Shown here in pieces: positions 27,699 through 35,779 of a stretch of DNA of 64,000 nt (positions are counted from its first letter, which is position 1; each line of letters opens with the position of its first letter). The notes under the pieces were generated by a model. The model was not told where the DNA came from, ran no database searches, and saw only the letters and a list, made by a program, of their open reading frames with translations. This DNA is from an uncultured Clostridium sp. (GTDB taxonomy: Bacteria; Bacillota; Clostridia; Lachnospirales; Lachnospiraceae). The position numbers were made by a program, and so were the translations under genes. The stretch covers positions 23,543-87,542 of the forward strand of contig UQXF01000001.1 of NCBI GenBank assembly GCA_900544905.1. The letters are read 5' to 3'.

Positions 27699-28712
27699 TT
27701 ACATCCGAAAGCGCAATCCCGATTTGCATTCCAGTACCGCCTCTGTTATCCTGCATGGCGTCTCTCCATCCATATGAAACCACTGGGGCTGCTCCACGCC
27801 TACACTGATTTTTTTACAGGTATGCGCCGTGATACTCCGGAAAACAAAATGTTTTTTCACATATACCAGCATTACTGCCAGCAGCAGCTTCCATTTCGGC
27901 ATGTCCCTTACCAGACAGATATTAAGCATTCCGTCCGCCGGGTCTGCCTGGGGACAAAACGGTACGCCGCCCCCTTCTCTTTCGTGAATCATGCCCACCA
28001 CAAAAAACAGATTGGGAACTGAGAGCTTCTCCCCATCATCCATACAGATGACCGCCGGTGCCGCTGTTCTTGTAAAAATCTGCTTCACACCAATTGCCAC
28101 ATAAACCAGCTTTCCAAGGTGAACCTTATTCAATACGGTCTTTAATCTGCTTCGGCTTACCTCCTCACAGATATCCGCATCGTATCCCACACCGCTGCTG
28201 ATGATAAACCTTCTCCTCCGGGGCTGTCCAGCCCCGCTTTCCTCTGCCCGGTATGTAACCTCTCCATAATCGAGAATCCTCTCTTCTTTGTGATGTAAAA
28301 TTCCATCCAGCGCCCGTCTCGTATTCTTATCAATTCCCATATTCCTGGCAAAATCATTTCCCGAGCCTGTGCGGATGCAGGAAAGAACCGTATGCTCAAA
28401 GGACTGAATGCCGTTTAATACTGCATTCAGGGTACCATCTCCCCCAAGAACCACCAGATGGCAGTCCTGTATTTCCATGGCTGCCGCCGCTTCATCTACA
28501 TTATGTAAACTTACTGGCTCTGCCTGTGACAATTCTGACTGATACAATTCCGTCTGTGTCAGCGCTGCAACAAGCTCCGTCACTTCCCCTGCATTTTGCA
28601 GGATATGCGCCTCATATGCAATTCTTTCCTCCTTCAAAACAGCTTCCACCCCGCTCCAGACGTGCAAGCCCTTTCCGGAAGAGGAAGCAGGATTAATAAT
28701 AAAATGGTACAT
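27699..28712 (-). CDS. Diacylglycerol kinase-family lipid kinase
   Basis: The 337-residue protein has the DAGK catalytic motifs: FIINPASSSGKG (8-19 region), LVVLGGDGTLNAVLNG and IRTGSGNDFARNMG. It phosphorylates diacylglycerol or a related lipid at the membrane (DgkB/YegS/BmrU type). The stretch after VAALTQ contains an acidic low-complexity insert (about 52-75) not usual for the family. It is monocistronic between a COG3581-like gene and a SEDS-family gene. Confidence 0.9.
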   Translation of the reverse strand: MYHFIINPASSSGKGLHVWSGVEAVLKEERIAYEAHILQNAGEVTELVAALTQTELYQSELSQAEPVSLHNVDEAAAAMEIQDCHLVVLGGDGTLNAVLNGIQSFEHTVLSCIRTGSGNDFARNMGIDKNTRRALDGILHHKEERILDYGEVTYRAEESGAGQPRRRRFIISSGVGYDADICEEVSRSRLKTVLNKVHLGKLVYVAIGVKQIFTRTAAPAVICMDDGEKLSVPNLFFVVGMIHEREGGGVPFCPQADPADGMLNICLVRDMPKWKLLLAVMLVYVKKHFVFRSITAHTCKKISVGVEQPQWFHMDGETPCRITEAVLECKSGLRFRM

Positions 28713-28750
28713 CGTTTTTCTCCCCTGTGGTAATATACCTTTATTATACC

Positions 28751-30106
28751 CTATTCTTTCTCTGCCGTATAGAAGTTAAAATTTGTTTTTATTTCTCCTG
28801 TTACATTCTGATACCGGTACACACTAAGCATAATTCCGAGCAATATATAAGTTGTAAGCATTCCGGCACCTCCGTAGGTAATAAACGGACAATAAATCGC
28901 ACTTGGCAAAAAACCGGAATTGCATAATACATAAAATACAAACTGTACCAGCAATACAATCGCACATCCGCTTCCCATAATCATCCCAAGCTGATTTTTT
29001 TGTAATATTGAGAGATGAAATCCCCGCCAAAACAGCAGCACAATCAACCCTACAACCACAATTGCTGCCAGTATGCCATAATAAGTGGAAATATAAGCAA
29101 GGGTGTAATCATTTCCGGCAGGAAGCTTATCTGCTGTCCATTCTCCGGAATCCATAAGCCGGTTCATCCCTATCCATTGGTTATTAGTCAGAAAATCCCA
29201 CGTAAATCTGCCATATTGGTAATCGCTCTCCACCTGAAACGGATGCAGCCAGAACTGAATCCTGTCTTTCATATAAGAATTGCCGGAAAAGGATATAAGA
29301 TTTACCAACGCCACCGGTACCATGATTGCAACAATTCCCATAATACATAGTATGAGCTTCCGTGATACCCGGAACCAGTTTTTACAGACTGCCACTGCTA
29401 AAGTCCCGCCAAAGGACAATCCGATTATTACCATCATCGGGAGATTCACAGACAACAGAAGCACCAGAAATACCGGCAATGCCCAGAGTACACCTTTTAC
29501 AAGCGCCCGGTATCCCTCTCCCCTGCAGCTGTAAAGAATGGCTCCATAAAGGGGCACAAATAGCGGTAAAAAACTGGACAGATTATAATGTCCATAAAAA
29601 GGAATATCCAGCCAGATATTATGCATAACCCCCACACCGTTTACCAGCAGACTAAGTATGCTGATACCTGCCAATACAAGATAAATCATCTTAGCCCATT
29701 TTCCAATTCTGCTGTAATCCAGCATACAAATTCCAATCATTACTGCAATACCGGCTGCAATGCAAATAACTGCTTTTGCAGGAGACGGCATAAAACTGCT
29801 CTGCCCAAAATGTACGCTTAGCAGATACTGAACCAGCAGCCCTATTCCACTTAAAAATATTATCAGAAGAATCATATCCCACGCCATCTGCGGCTTATGA
29901 ATCCGGTCAAGCTCAATTCCCGTCTCCACCGGGTCTCCCATCTGCCGGACTGCCTCTTCTTCTGCTTCCTCTTCCTCCATTCCATCCGCCATATAAGCAC
30001 ATTTCTGGTCTTCTATATGGCTGCGGATTTCTTCCTCTACCATGCCTCTTGCCTTTTTACAGCGGAGCTGTTCCATCAGTATTTCCAAATATTCCTGCTG
30101 TTTCAT
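28751..30106 (-). CDS. SEDS (FtsW/RodA/SpoVE)-family protein with N-terminal permease-prefix domain
   Basis: Residues 1-70 form a soluble helical prefix (EILMEQLRCKKARGMVEEEI, HIEDQKCAYM, RQMGDPVETG), as found in front of PadR-linked permeases. From about 75 to 440 there are about ten membrane helices with SEDS landmarks: GNDYTLAYISTYYGILAA, which carries the aspartate of the polymerase family, and PFITYGGAGMLTTYILLGIM near the end. SEDS proteins polymerise glycan strands from lipid II. The gene overlaps the padR stop by 4 nt (ATGA), so the two are coupled. No class B PBP partner is nearby, unlike rodA or ftsW loci. Substrate polymerase activity is inference. Confidence 0.85.
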   Translation of the reverse strand: MKQQEYLEILMEQLRCKKARGMVEEEIRSHIEDQKCAYMADGMEEEEAEEEAVRQMGDPVETGIELDRIHKPQMAWDMILLIIFLSGIGLLVQYLLSVHFGQSSFMPSPAKAVICIAAGIAVMIGICMLDYSRIGKWAKMIYLVLAGISILSLLVNGVGVMHNIWLDIPFYGHYNLSSFLPLFVPLYGAILYSCRGEGYRALVKGVLWALPVFLVLLLSVNLPMMVIIGLSFGGTLAVAVCKNWFRVSRKLILCIMGIVAIMVPVALVNLISFSGNSYMKDRIQFWLHPFQVESDYQYGRFTWDFLTNNQWIGMNRLMDSGEWTADKLPAGNDYTLAYISTYYGILAAIVVVGLIVLLFWRGFHLSILQKNQLGMIMGSGCAIVLLVQFVFYVLCNSGFLPSAIYCPFITYGGAGMLTTYILLGIMLSVYRYQNVTGEIKTNFNFYTAEKE

Positions 30107-30498
30107 GCCATTCCCCCCAGACTATCGAAAAATATATCTGCTGACAGGTTGTCCCCACCATGCTGTATCTGCTGCCTTATATTTAAAACATTGGCAACCG
30201 CTTCGGAATAGGTTTCCCACTCCTGTCTTTTCTCCTTCAGTACCCTATGCCCCTCCTTTGTAATCCTGTAGTATTTCCGTACTTTTCCTCCCACCTCTTT
30301 CTCATATACGGTAAGAAGCTTCTTCTGTTCCAGGCTATGCAGCAACGGATACAGGGTTCCCGCCTTTAACTCAAAAACATTCTGGGAACGTGCCCTCAGT
30401 GTTTCAATCATCTCATAGCCATACATATCCTTTTCTGCCAGCAGCTTTAATAACAGCATTGTAGTACTGCCAGATACCAGACTTTTGTCAACTGCCAT
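30103..30498 (-). CDS. PadR-family transcriptional regulator
   Basis: The 131-residue protein has the PadR winged helix (LLLKLLAEKDMYGYEMIETL, ELKAGTLYPLLHSLEQKKLL, KVRKYYRITKEGH) and a C-terminal dimerisation helix. It is followed, with a 4-nt overlap, by the SEDS-family gene whose permease-prefix domain is a known companion of PadR regulators. An AT-rich repeat in its own promoter (30560-30613) is the likely operator. Confidence 0.93.
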   Translation of the reverse strand: MAVDKSLVSGSTTMLLLKLLAEKDMYGYEMIETLRARSQNVFELKAGTLYPLLHSLEQKKLLTVYEKEVGGKVRKYYRITKEGHRVLKEKRQEWETYSEAVANVLNIRQQIQHGGDNLSADIFFDSLGGMA

Positions 30499-30559
30499 TC
30501 TGATTACCTCCTTGACTTTTTTAAAAACACAGAAAATTTATCTGCATCTTTTCTTTTTA

Positions 30560-30613
30560 TTATATAGATTATCTATATATTGTCATATTATATCGGTTAT
30601 CTATATATGTCAA
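30560..30613 (-). promoter_or_regulatory. padR promoter with repeated operator-like motifs
   Basis: Two direct repeats of TTATCTATATAT-TGTCA type (near 30568-30584 and 30597-30612 on the + strand) overlap a - strand TTGACA (30613-30608) and a TATAAT-like element. The ATAGAT/ATCTAT symmetry suits a PadR dimer, suggesting autoregulation. Confidence 0.55.
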
Positions 30614-30708
30614 GAAAATACTCTCCTTTTTATTTTTTCTTAAGAAAGTTATTTTTTGTTTTGACTCAAAAATGGTCCACCGGACCTTTTTCTCATATGC
30701 ATGGCAAC

Positions 30709-30751
30709 AAAAAAGCAGGATACATTCTTTCACAAAAATATATCCTGCTTT
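30709..30751 (-). terminator. Terminator of the UPF0175/DUF3368 operon
   Basis: AAAGCAGGATA (30712-30722) pairs with TATCCTGCTTT (30741-30751); on the - strand the hairpin, just after the DUF3368 stop, is followed by a run of six T. Confidence 0.85.
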
Positions 30752-30757
30752 ATTTTA

Positions 30758-31111
30758 TCAATCATTTATCTTTTTGTATTCGCCCACCTGCTCCAATACC
30801 ATATGTTCAACAGTATTACTGACATAAAAACCATTCTTTCGCATTTCTAACAATAAAGGACTAATTTCTTCTATTTTGCCCTGCTGCTTTGCTTTATACA
30901 TTTTCTTTTCACTATAATCATGAATCTGTTCTACATGAATCCAATCCCCTGCAGAACAAATCTGCACACAGACCGAATCGTCTTTTGCCGTCACTTCCTG
31001 GAATACAGCATAAGGTATATAAATTTCCTGATACATCTCTCTCAAAATATCCAGTCTGCCAATCCCACAAAGTACAATCAAAGGAGTAGAGTTAACAATT
31101 ACTTTACGCAT
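30758..31111 (-). CDS. DUF3368 PIN-like toxin with the central catalytic part missing
   Basis: The 117-residue product begins IVNSTPLIVLCGIGRLDILREMY and ends IEEISPLLLEMRKNGFYVSN, the two ends of DUF3368 PIN-like proteins that normally measure about 150-165 residues. The usual middle, with a GE-containing helix, the acidic IDD motif and a GTLG segment, is absent: the sequence passes from HDYSEKKMYKA to KQQGKIEE with no gap in frame. An internal in-frame deletion of about 40 residues would remove most catalytic acids. The start overlaps the antitoxin stop by 8 nt. I read it as an inactive or antitoxin-like remnant; whether it is still made is unknown. Confidence 0.8.
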   Translation of the reverse strand: MRKVIVNSTPLIVLCGIGRLDILREMYQEIYIPYAVFQEVTAKDDSVCVQICSAGDWIHVEQIHDYSEKKMYKAKQQGKIEEISPLLLEMRKNGFYVSNTVEHMVLEQVGEYKKIND

Positions 31112-31370
31112 GTTCTATCTCCTCCAAAAACTCTTCTTTATTGTCATATTGAAAAATAGATACATGATTCTGCCCTAAATATTTTATAAATTCTTCCTCT
31201 GTCATCCCTGCAATCTGCGAACAATATCCGATAGATACACCGCTTTGTGTATAATATCCAAGTGCTACTGCTCGTCTTGCAAATTGCTCCGCCTGTTCAT
31301 GGTTCATTTTGGTATCAAAAAGGACTTCGTCTGGTATACTAAATGCTATCTGACACATAATCATTCCCAT
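31104..31370 (-). CDS. UPF0175-family antitoxin
   Basis: The 88-residue protein (IAFSIPDEVLFDTKM, FARRAVALGYYTQSGVSIGYCSQIAGMT-type centre, EEEFIKYLGQN) matches the UPF0175 family, a small DNA-binding antitoxin usually encoded just before a DUF3368 PIN-like toxin. That is exactly the arrangement here, with the toxin start inside its last codons. The true start may be the ATG at 31358 (five codons in). It probably autoregulates from a promoter in 31371-31410. Confidence 0.85.
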   Translation of the reverse strand: MGMIMCQIAFSIPDEVLFDTKMNHEQAEQFARRAVALGYYTQSGVSIGYCSQIAGMTEEEFIKYLGQNHVSIFQYDNKEEFLEEIEHA

Positions 31371-31417
31371 TCGTATTAATTCTGGTTACTTTCCTATTTT
31401 ACCACAACTTATAAAAA

Positions 31418-31549
31418 TTAGCCATTATAATCTATAGAACCTCTCTGCTTTATTATATGAAAACGAATTGCCATTCCAAGCCCGGCTCCCATCAGATTCT
31501 TTTTTGTAAATGCAGATATGGCAAAACCAATGGTTCCGATTTCAAGCTG
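31418..31549 (-). pseudogene. Remnant of an ABC-2 permease
   Basis: Between two in-frame stop codons the - strand encodes about 43 residues, QLEIGTIGFAISAFTKKNLM followed by GAGLGMAI, which resembles the helix-turn-helix segment LSAFxKKNxxGxGLGxAI of ABC-2 type permeases. No start, no other domain and no ribosome site remain. It lies directly downstream of the 413-residue permease, where a second permease would be expected in such operons, and so is read as a deletion remnant. Confidence 0.5.
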
Positions 31550-31578
31550 CTATGATACTTTACTTATCCATCCTTTTC

Positions 31579-32820
31579 CTACTGCACCTGGTGTCTCTTA
31601 AATGCCCTGCCTGCAAAAGGCATCAGTACCACCAGCATCAGCAGATACACCACATACCGCATACCGATATAGTCAAAGACTACCTTTCCAAACGGATAAG
31701 AGAGCAGCGTTCTCGTTCCGTGGTCCATCGCATTAAATGGAAGCAGATACAAAATATGATTATAAATGCCATTGGTCTGACTGCTCTTTAAGAAAAGTGC
31801 GATAAAAAATATAAACAGCATAATTGCCAGCACCGGCAGTCCGTTTTTCATCCTCGCCGACACAAACAGGGTAAGGGCAGTCATTCCCAAGGCAACCACA
31901 TATAAAATGCCAACACAGACCAGCACTGTTTCCAGATAGGTAAACGGATACGGAATTTCCAAATCAAAATTCTGAACCGGAAGATTCCAGCCCTCTATGC
32001 CATAGCTTAACAGAATAATGAGAAAGCTGACTGCAATATTTATTGTATGAAACAAGGCTCCAAACAGGAGAGCCGCAAGGTTTTTGGCTGCAACAACCTT
32101 ACTTTTCCCATATTTTGTAGTCAGTATAATATGGTCTGCATTGCTCTCATATTCCCCTGCATATGTGGTGGCTGTCATAATAAATAAACTCACAAGAGGG
32201 ATGCAGAAAAAGCCCATGATATCTAGTATTCTTGCCCAGCCCTCCGCATAGCCATAAGTAATCGGGGTTTCTATTTTTTCACTCTTTTTCAGCCAGTATT
32301 CCTGCTCCGCCTTAGTGTACTGCCAGTCGCTGCTGCCGGCAAGCAGAGTATTGCGCAGCTTTTTCTGCCTTGTCTCGTAAAAGCCGTCCTCCGCTTCCAA
32401 ATTAAGCTCCCTTAGATTGGCTCCCCAGGTCTGGATGCCCGGTTCATCATAGTTATGCCCTATCAGCAGGAACAAATCTCTCCTTGGCGTATAATACTCA
32501 TAATACAGCGAGTCCACCAAATGCCAGTCATTCCCCTCTCCTTCGGAGTTTCCCGGAGCAGATGCTATTTCCTGGTATTCCCCTACCAGCTGTTCCACCC
32601 TTTCATCTGTCAGAGGACCGGCTAATGCATCCAGGGTCTCCTTTTTATAGGCAGCGTAATCCAGCCCTGAAGCCTTGTTTCCTTCCTCGTCATAAATCCA
32701 TGTCTGTTGTATCGACATCAACATAAACACTGCCATAAGAACACAGGTACCCCAGAAAACAATCAGGTTCATTTTTTTCTTATATAACTTCATAAACTCA
32801 AATTTAATTAATGTACACAT
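31579..32820 (-). CDS. ABC-2 type transporter permease
   Basis: The 413-residue protein has an N-terminal helix (IVFWGTCVLMAVFMLMSI), an extracytoplasmic domain of about 150 residues and five further helices ending GRAFKRHQVQ. It belongs with the ATPase gene 20 nt upstream. The layout (sigma factor, membrane protein, ATPase, permease) resembles operons for export of or resistance to peptides and antibiotics. Substrate cannot be told from the sequence. Confidence 0.85.
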   Translation of the reverse strand: MCTLIKFEFMKLYKKKMNLIVFWGTCVLMAVFMLMSIQQTWIYDEEGNKASGLDYAAYKKETLDALAGPLTDERVEQLVGEYQEIASAPGNSEGEGNDWHLVDSLYYEYYTPRRDLFLLIGHNYDEPGIQTWGANLRELNLEAEDGFYETRQKKLRNTLLAGSSDWQYTKAEQEYWLKKSEKIETPITYGYAEGWARILDIMGFFCIPLVSLFIMTATTYAGEYESNADHIILTTKYGKSKVVAAKNLAALLFGALFHTINIAVSFLIILLSYGIEGWNLPVQNFDLEIPYPFTYLETVLVCVGILYVVALGMTALTLFVSARMKNGLPVLAIMLFIFFIALFLKSSQTNGIYNHILYLLPFNAMDHGTRTLLSYPFGKVVFDYIGMRYVVYLLMLVVLMPFAGRAFKRHQVQ

Positions 32821-32840
32821 ATAGCTTCCTCCTCACTATC

Positions 32841-33695
32841 CTAAAACTGGTATAAATACAAATCCTCCAGGGTTGGTGCTACATGCTCCGCCATATCTGA
32901 CGGAGCCTCCCCGCTTACAATCCGAAGCTCCACCATATCCTCTACGTGATGGAGATTAATAATGTTATACCGGGCACAGAGGGTATCTGCACTTTCCCTG
33001 TCCGTTACCACCTTCCAGACCTTGTCTGAAATGGACTCCACCAGCTCTGTCACCGTTCCCCTTGCAATAAAGGCTCCGTTTTTCATCATCAGTATTTCAT
33101 CTGCAATATACTCCACATCAGACACAATATGGGTAGATAAAATGACCAGCCTGTCACTGGCAATATCCGATATGAGATTGCGGAAGCGGACTCTTTCCTT
33201 TGGGTCAAGACCTGCTGTAGGCTCATCCAGCACTAAAATTTTCGGGTCATTTATCATCGCCTGGGCAATTCCCAGACGCTGCTTCATTCCGCCGGAGAAG
33301 GTCTTGATTTTCTTATTTGCTACTTCCTTCAATCCCACCATTTCCAGCAGCTCATCTGCCCTCCGCTTTGCATTTGCAGGCGGCAGCCCCTTAAGTGCCG
33401 CAATATAGAGCATAAACTCCTTCGCTTTAAATTCAGGATAATATCCAAAATCCTGGGGAAGATAACCAAGCTGCTCCCTGAATTCTTCTCCCATATCCAG
33501 ATTATTCACTCCGTCCAGCTTGATTTCTCCGGATGTCGGTGTCAGTATTCCGCAAATCATACGCATCAATGTGGTTTTTCCCGCTCCGTTTGCACCGAGC
33601 AGTCCGTATACCCCGTTTCCAAACTCTCCATCCAGCCTGTCTACGGCAATTTTACTGCCGTATTGCTTTGTCAGCTGTTCTATCGTTAATACCAT
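32841..33695 (-). CDS. ABC transporter ATP-binding protein
   Basis: The 284-residue ATPase has Walker A (LLGANGAGKTTLMRM), Q-loop (LPQDFGYYPEF), signature (FSGGMKQRLGIAQAM) and Walker B (ILVLDEPTAGLDP), all intact, with a short C-terminal domain. It precedes its permease by 20 nt and follows the membrane protein of the sigma-factor operon by 43 nt. Confidence 0.95.
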   Translation of the reverse strand: MVLTIEQLTKQYGSKIAVDRLDGEFGNGVYGLLGANGAGKTTLMRMICGILTPTSGEIKLDGVNNLDMGEEFREQLGYLPQDFGYYPEFKAKEFMLYIAALKGLPPANAKRRADELLEMVGLKEVANKKIKTFSGGMKQRLGIAQAMINDPKILVLDEPTAGLDPKERVRFRNLISDIASDRLVILSTHIVSDVEYIADEILMMKNGAFIARGTVTELVESISDKVWKVVTDRESADTLCARYNIINLHHVEDMVELRIVSGEAPSDMAEHVAPTLEDLYLYQF

Positions 33696-33738
33696 ATCAT
33701 TTCCTCCTGTCTTTCTAAGTCAACAACCCCGCTGCAAA

Positions 33739-34506
33739 TTATCCCTCTGCAGCCAGCAGTCCCTCACAATGTAATACGTCCTTCCAAACCTCCCTTATGA
33801 CCTTTACCAGAACCAGCAGGGAAGCAATGCATACCAGCAGCCACATATCCTGGTTCTCCCTGCTGTAAACCAGAGGTCTGTAAAACGCAATCATCACAAA
33901 GCACACACATACACAGCCGGTATAAGCAAGAGCCTGATATCCATACATACCCTTTCCGGCGTATTTCAGCAGATAAATCAGCCCGATTACGGTAAGATTA
34001 AAGGGCACCAGGCTATAGAGCAGAATCCCGAACAGGCTTTCATCCAGATAAATATTTAAAAATGTGACAAAGCCGCCAAGCACTAATAAATCCGCAGTTC
34101 CTAAAATACACATTCTGGAAAGCACCAGCTTCTTTAAGGAATATTTTGTTGCCATCTCAATTTCCAGCATGCTTTTATAACAGATTTTTGCAAGTTCCTC
34201 GATATGAAATACCAGAAGCATCGGGGTCATTGCAGAGACTACGGAAAGTATTCTGTAATCCCTATACCCAATTTCAAGCAAACGGTATAGAATCATGCAG
34301 ATTACCACAAAAACCGCCAATTGCCCAATCCACGTATGAGGTCTGATAAAGCCAAGCTGCCCCAAAATAAACTGCCGGTCCGTCATCCGGCAGGGCTGTC
34401 TCATATCCTGCAGCAGTGCCCTGGTTTTTTCTTTTCTTTTCCGGTCTGGTGCCGGAACCTGATACTGCTTAAGTCTTTTCTTTAACTCCATTTCCTCTCC
34501 TGTCAT
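33739..34506 (-). CDS. Membrane protein of the ECF sigma operon (possible anti-sigma role)
   Basis: The 255-residue protein has a cytoplasmic N-terminus of about 55 residues (LKKRLKQYQVPAPDRKRKEK, ALLQDMRQP) followed by six predicted membrane helices. Its start overlaps the sigma-factor stop by 4 nt. Position and topology are those of membrane anti-sigma factors, but I see no zinc-binding HxxxCxxC or other anti-sigma signature, so that role is only suggested by context. Confidence 0.7.
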   Translation of the reverse strand: MTGEEMELKKRLKQYQVPAPDRKRKEKTRALLQDMRQPCRMTDRQFILGQLGFIRPHTWIGQLAVFVVICMILYRLLEIGYRDYRILSVVSAMTPMLLVFHIEELAKICYKSMLEIEMATKYSLKKLVLSRMCILGTADLLVLGGFVTFLNIYLDESLFGILLYSLVPFNLTVIGLIYLLKYAGKGMYGYQALAYTGCVCVCFVMIAFYRPLVYSRENQDMWLLVCIASLLVLVKVIREVWKDVLHCEGLLAAEG

Positions 34507-35011
34507 ATGCCTGCCTCCTTTCCTAACAATTCCTGTCCCTTTTTTAAATGATATTTCACCGTGGATAATTTCAAATCCAGTATTTTGGCAATATCCTTTA
34601 TCTTCCTGTCCTGATAAAAACGGAGATAAATAATTTCCCTTTCCAGCTCCGGCAGCCTGTCTAACGCTTCCTTTACCGCCAATGCCTGCTCGGCTTTTAC
34701 AAAGCCTTCCTCCTCTGCCTGCAGCTCCACATCCTCAAGGGAATAAAATTTCTTCTTTTTGTAAAAATCCCTGCACAAATTTCCGGCGACCACATATAAA
34801 TAATTTTCAAATTTTCCATAATGCCGGTAATCCTCTATATATGCTTAAATACCCTTAAGAACACTTCCTGTGTCAAATCCTGTGCATTTTCCCTGTGGGT
34901 CACATGTCGGTAGCAGTAGCCATACACCCGGTCATAATATTTGTCAAACAGGGCATTGATTCCCTCTTTGTCACCCTTTTTCAGTTGTTTTATGAATCTG
35001 GTATCTTCCAC
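34503..35011 (-). pseudogene. ECF-type sigma-70 factor broken by a 2-nt frameshift
   Basis: Translation from a GTG at 35011 (AAGGA seven bases upstream) gives 58 residues with region 2 hallmarks (ALFDKYYDRVYGYCYRHVTH, AQDLTQEVFLRVFKHI) and then a TAG at 34837-34835. Removing one TA from the TATATAT tract at 34836-34842 restores a single frame continuing EDYRHYGKFENYLYVVAGNL and then region 4 (LDRLPELEREIIYLRFYQDR, IAKILDLKLSTVKYHLKKG) to a stop at 34503. The downstream half has an ATG at 34793 but lacks region 2. Either the gene is dead, or it varies by slippage at the short TA repeat, or the base call is wrong. It heads the operon for a membrane protein and an ABC transporter. Confidence 0.8.
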
Positions 35012-35074
35012 TATGCCATCCTTCCCGCAGCAGGGAATCTGCTACAATCCGCCTTGCTGTTTCCTTGTTCTGTT

Positions 35075-35095
35075 TGAAACGTTTCACTTATTATA
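35075..35095 (-). promoter_or_regulatory. Sigma-operon promoter region with a perfect 12-bp palindrome
   Basis: On the - strand TATAAT (35095-35090) is followed immediately by TGAAACGTTTCA (35086-35075), a perfect palindrome with a central CG as in LacI/CcpA-type operators; its GAAAC half also resembles ECF -35 boxes. A TTGACT lies upstream at a long 19-base spacing. Regulator unknown. Confidence 0.45.
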
Positions 35096-35218
35096 ACGAT
35101 TCTAATCCGAAAAAAGTCAAACTATCCAAAAAATTTCTTCTAAAAATTTTTCTTTTTTGGTATAAATTTTCAAATCCGTATTCATAATAACCATATATCA
35201 ATAAAAAGGAGAATCAAA

Positions 35219-35404
35219 ATGAGTAATTTATCAGAAAAAGAATTATCTGCATTAAACGATTGTTTATCGGAAGAAGAATTACTGGTAAAAAAATTCCAGA
35301 TGCTGGCAAGTCATGCCACAGATGCAAATGTAAGAAGTGAAATGGAAGAAATTTCCAAGAGACACCAGTCACATTTTAACAAGCTTTATAGTCATTTAAG
35401 TTAG
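35219..35404 (+). CDS. Small helical partner of CotF-type spore coat protein
   Basis: The 61-residue protein (ELSALNDCLSEEELLVKKFQ, ISKRHQSHFNKLYSHLS) is predicted to be two helices with a His-rich C-terminus, similar to ferritin-like half-modules that precede CotF-type genes in Clostridia. A GGAG ribosome site precedes the ATG and the next gene follows by 10 nt, so the two are one operon. I assign a coat-associated role only from this neighbour. Confidence 0.75.
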   Translation: MSNLSEKELSALNDCLSEEELLVKKFQMLASHATDANVRSEMEEISKRHQSHFNKLYSHLS

Positions 35405-35414
35405 GAGGATAACG

Positions 35415-35681
35415 ATGGAATTATATAAAGAAAAAGAAATATTAGGCGACGCCTTAGCTGCACAGAAATCAGCTACCAATCTGTTCAATACTTTCTCAAA
35501 TGAATGTGTACATGAAGGACTTCGTTCCACCATGTTAGATATCCTTGCCGATGAACACACGATGCAGCAGGATGTATTCTGCTCCATGCATGAAAGAGGC
35601 TTCTATCCTACTCCGGATGCAGAGCAGAACAAGATTGATGAGGCAAAGCAGAAATATTCATGCTCTTATAAGCCGTTGTAA
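35415..35681 (+). CDS. CotF-family spore coat protein
   Basis: The 88-residue protein (KEILGDALAAQKSATNLFNT, LRSTMLDILADEHTMQQDVF, HERGFYPTPDA) matches the CotF family of small coat proteins. Its ATG follows TAGGAGGATAACG, which overlaps the stop of the previous gene. Mother-cell transcription late in sporulation is expected for the family. A hairpin terminator follows at 35701. Confidence 0.88.
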   Translation: MELYKEKEILGDALAAQKSATNLFNTFSNECVHEGLRSTMLDILADEHTMQQDVFCSMHERGFYPTPDAEQNKIDEAKQKYSCSYKPL

Positions 35682-35699
35682 TACCGGCTTTTACCTGAA

Positions 35700-35740
35700 A
35701 AATACCGCAAATCTGTAATTGGATTTGCGGTATTTTGCGG
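35700..35740 (+). terminator. Terminator of the coat-protein pair
   Basis: AATACCGCAAATC (35701-35713) pairs with GATTTGCGGTATT (35722-35734). The downstream T tract is weak (TTGCGG), but the 13-bp stem lies 20 nt after the stop. Confidence 0.7.
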
Positions 35741-35779
35741 GACATTTTTATCTTCTCAATCATTCTATTCTACCTAATA

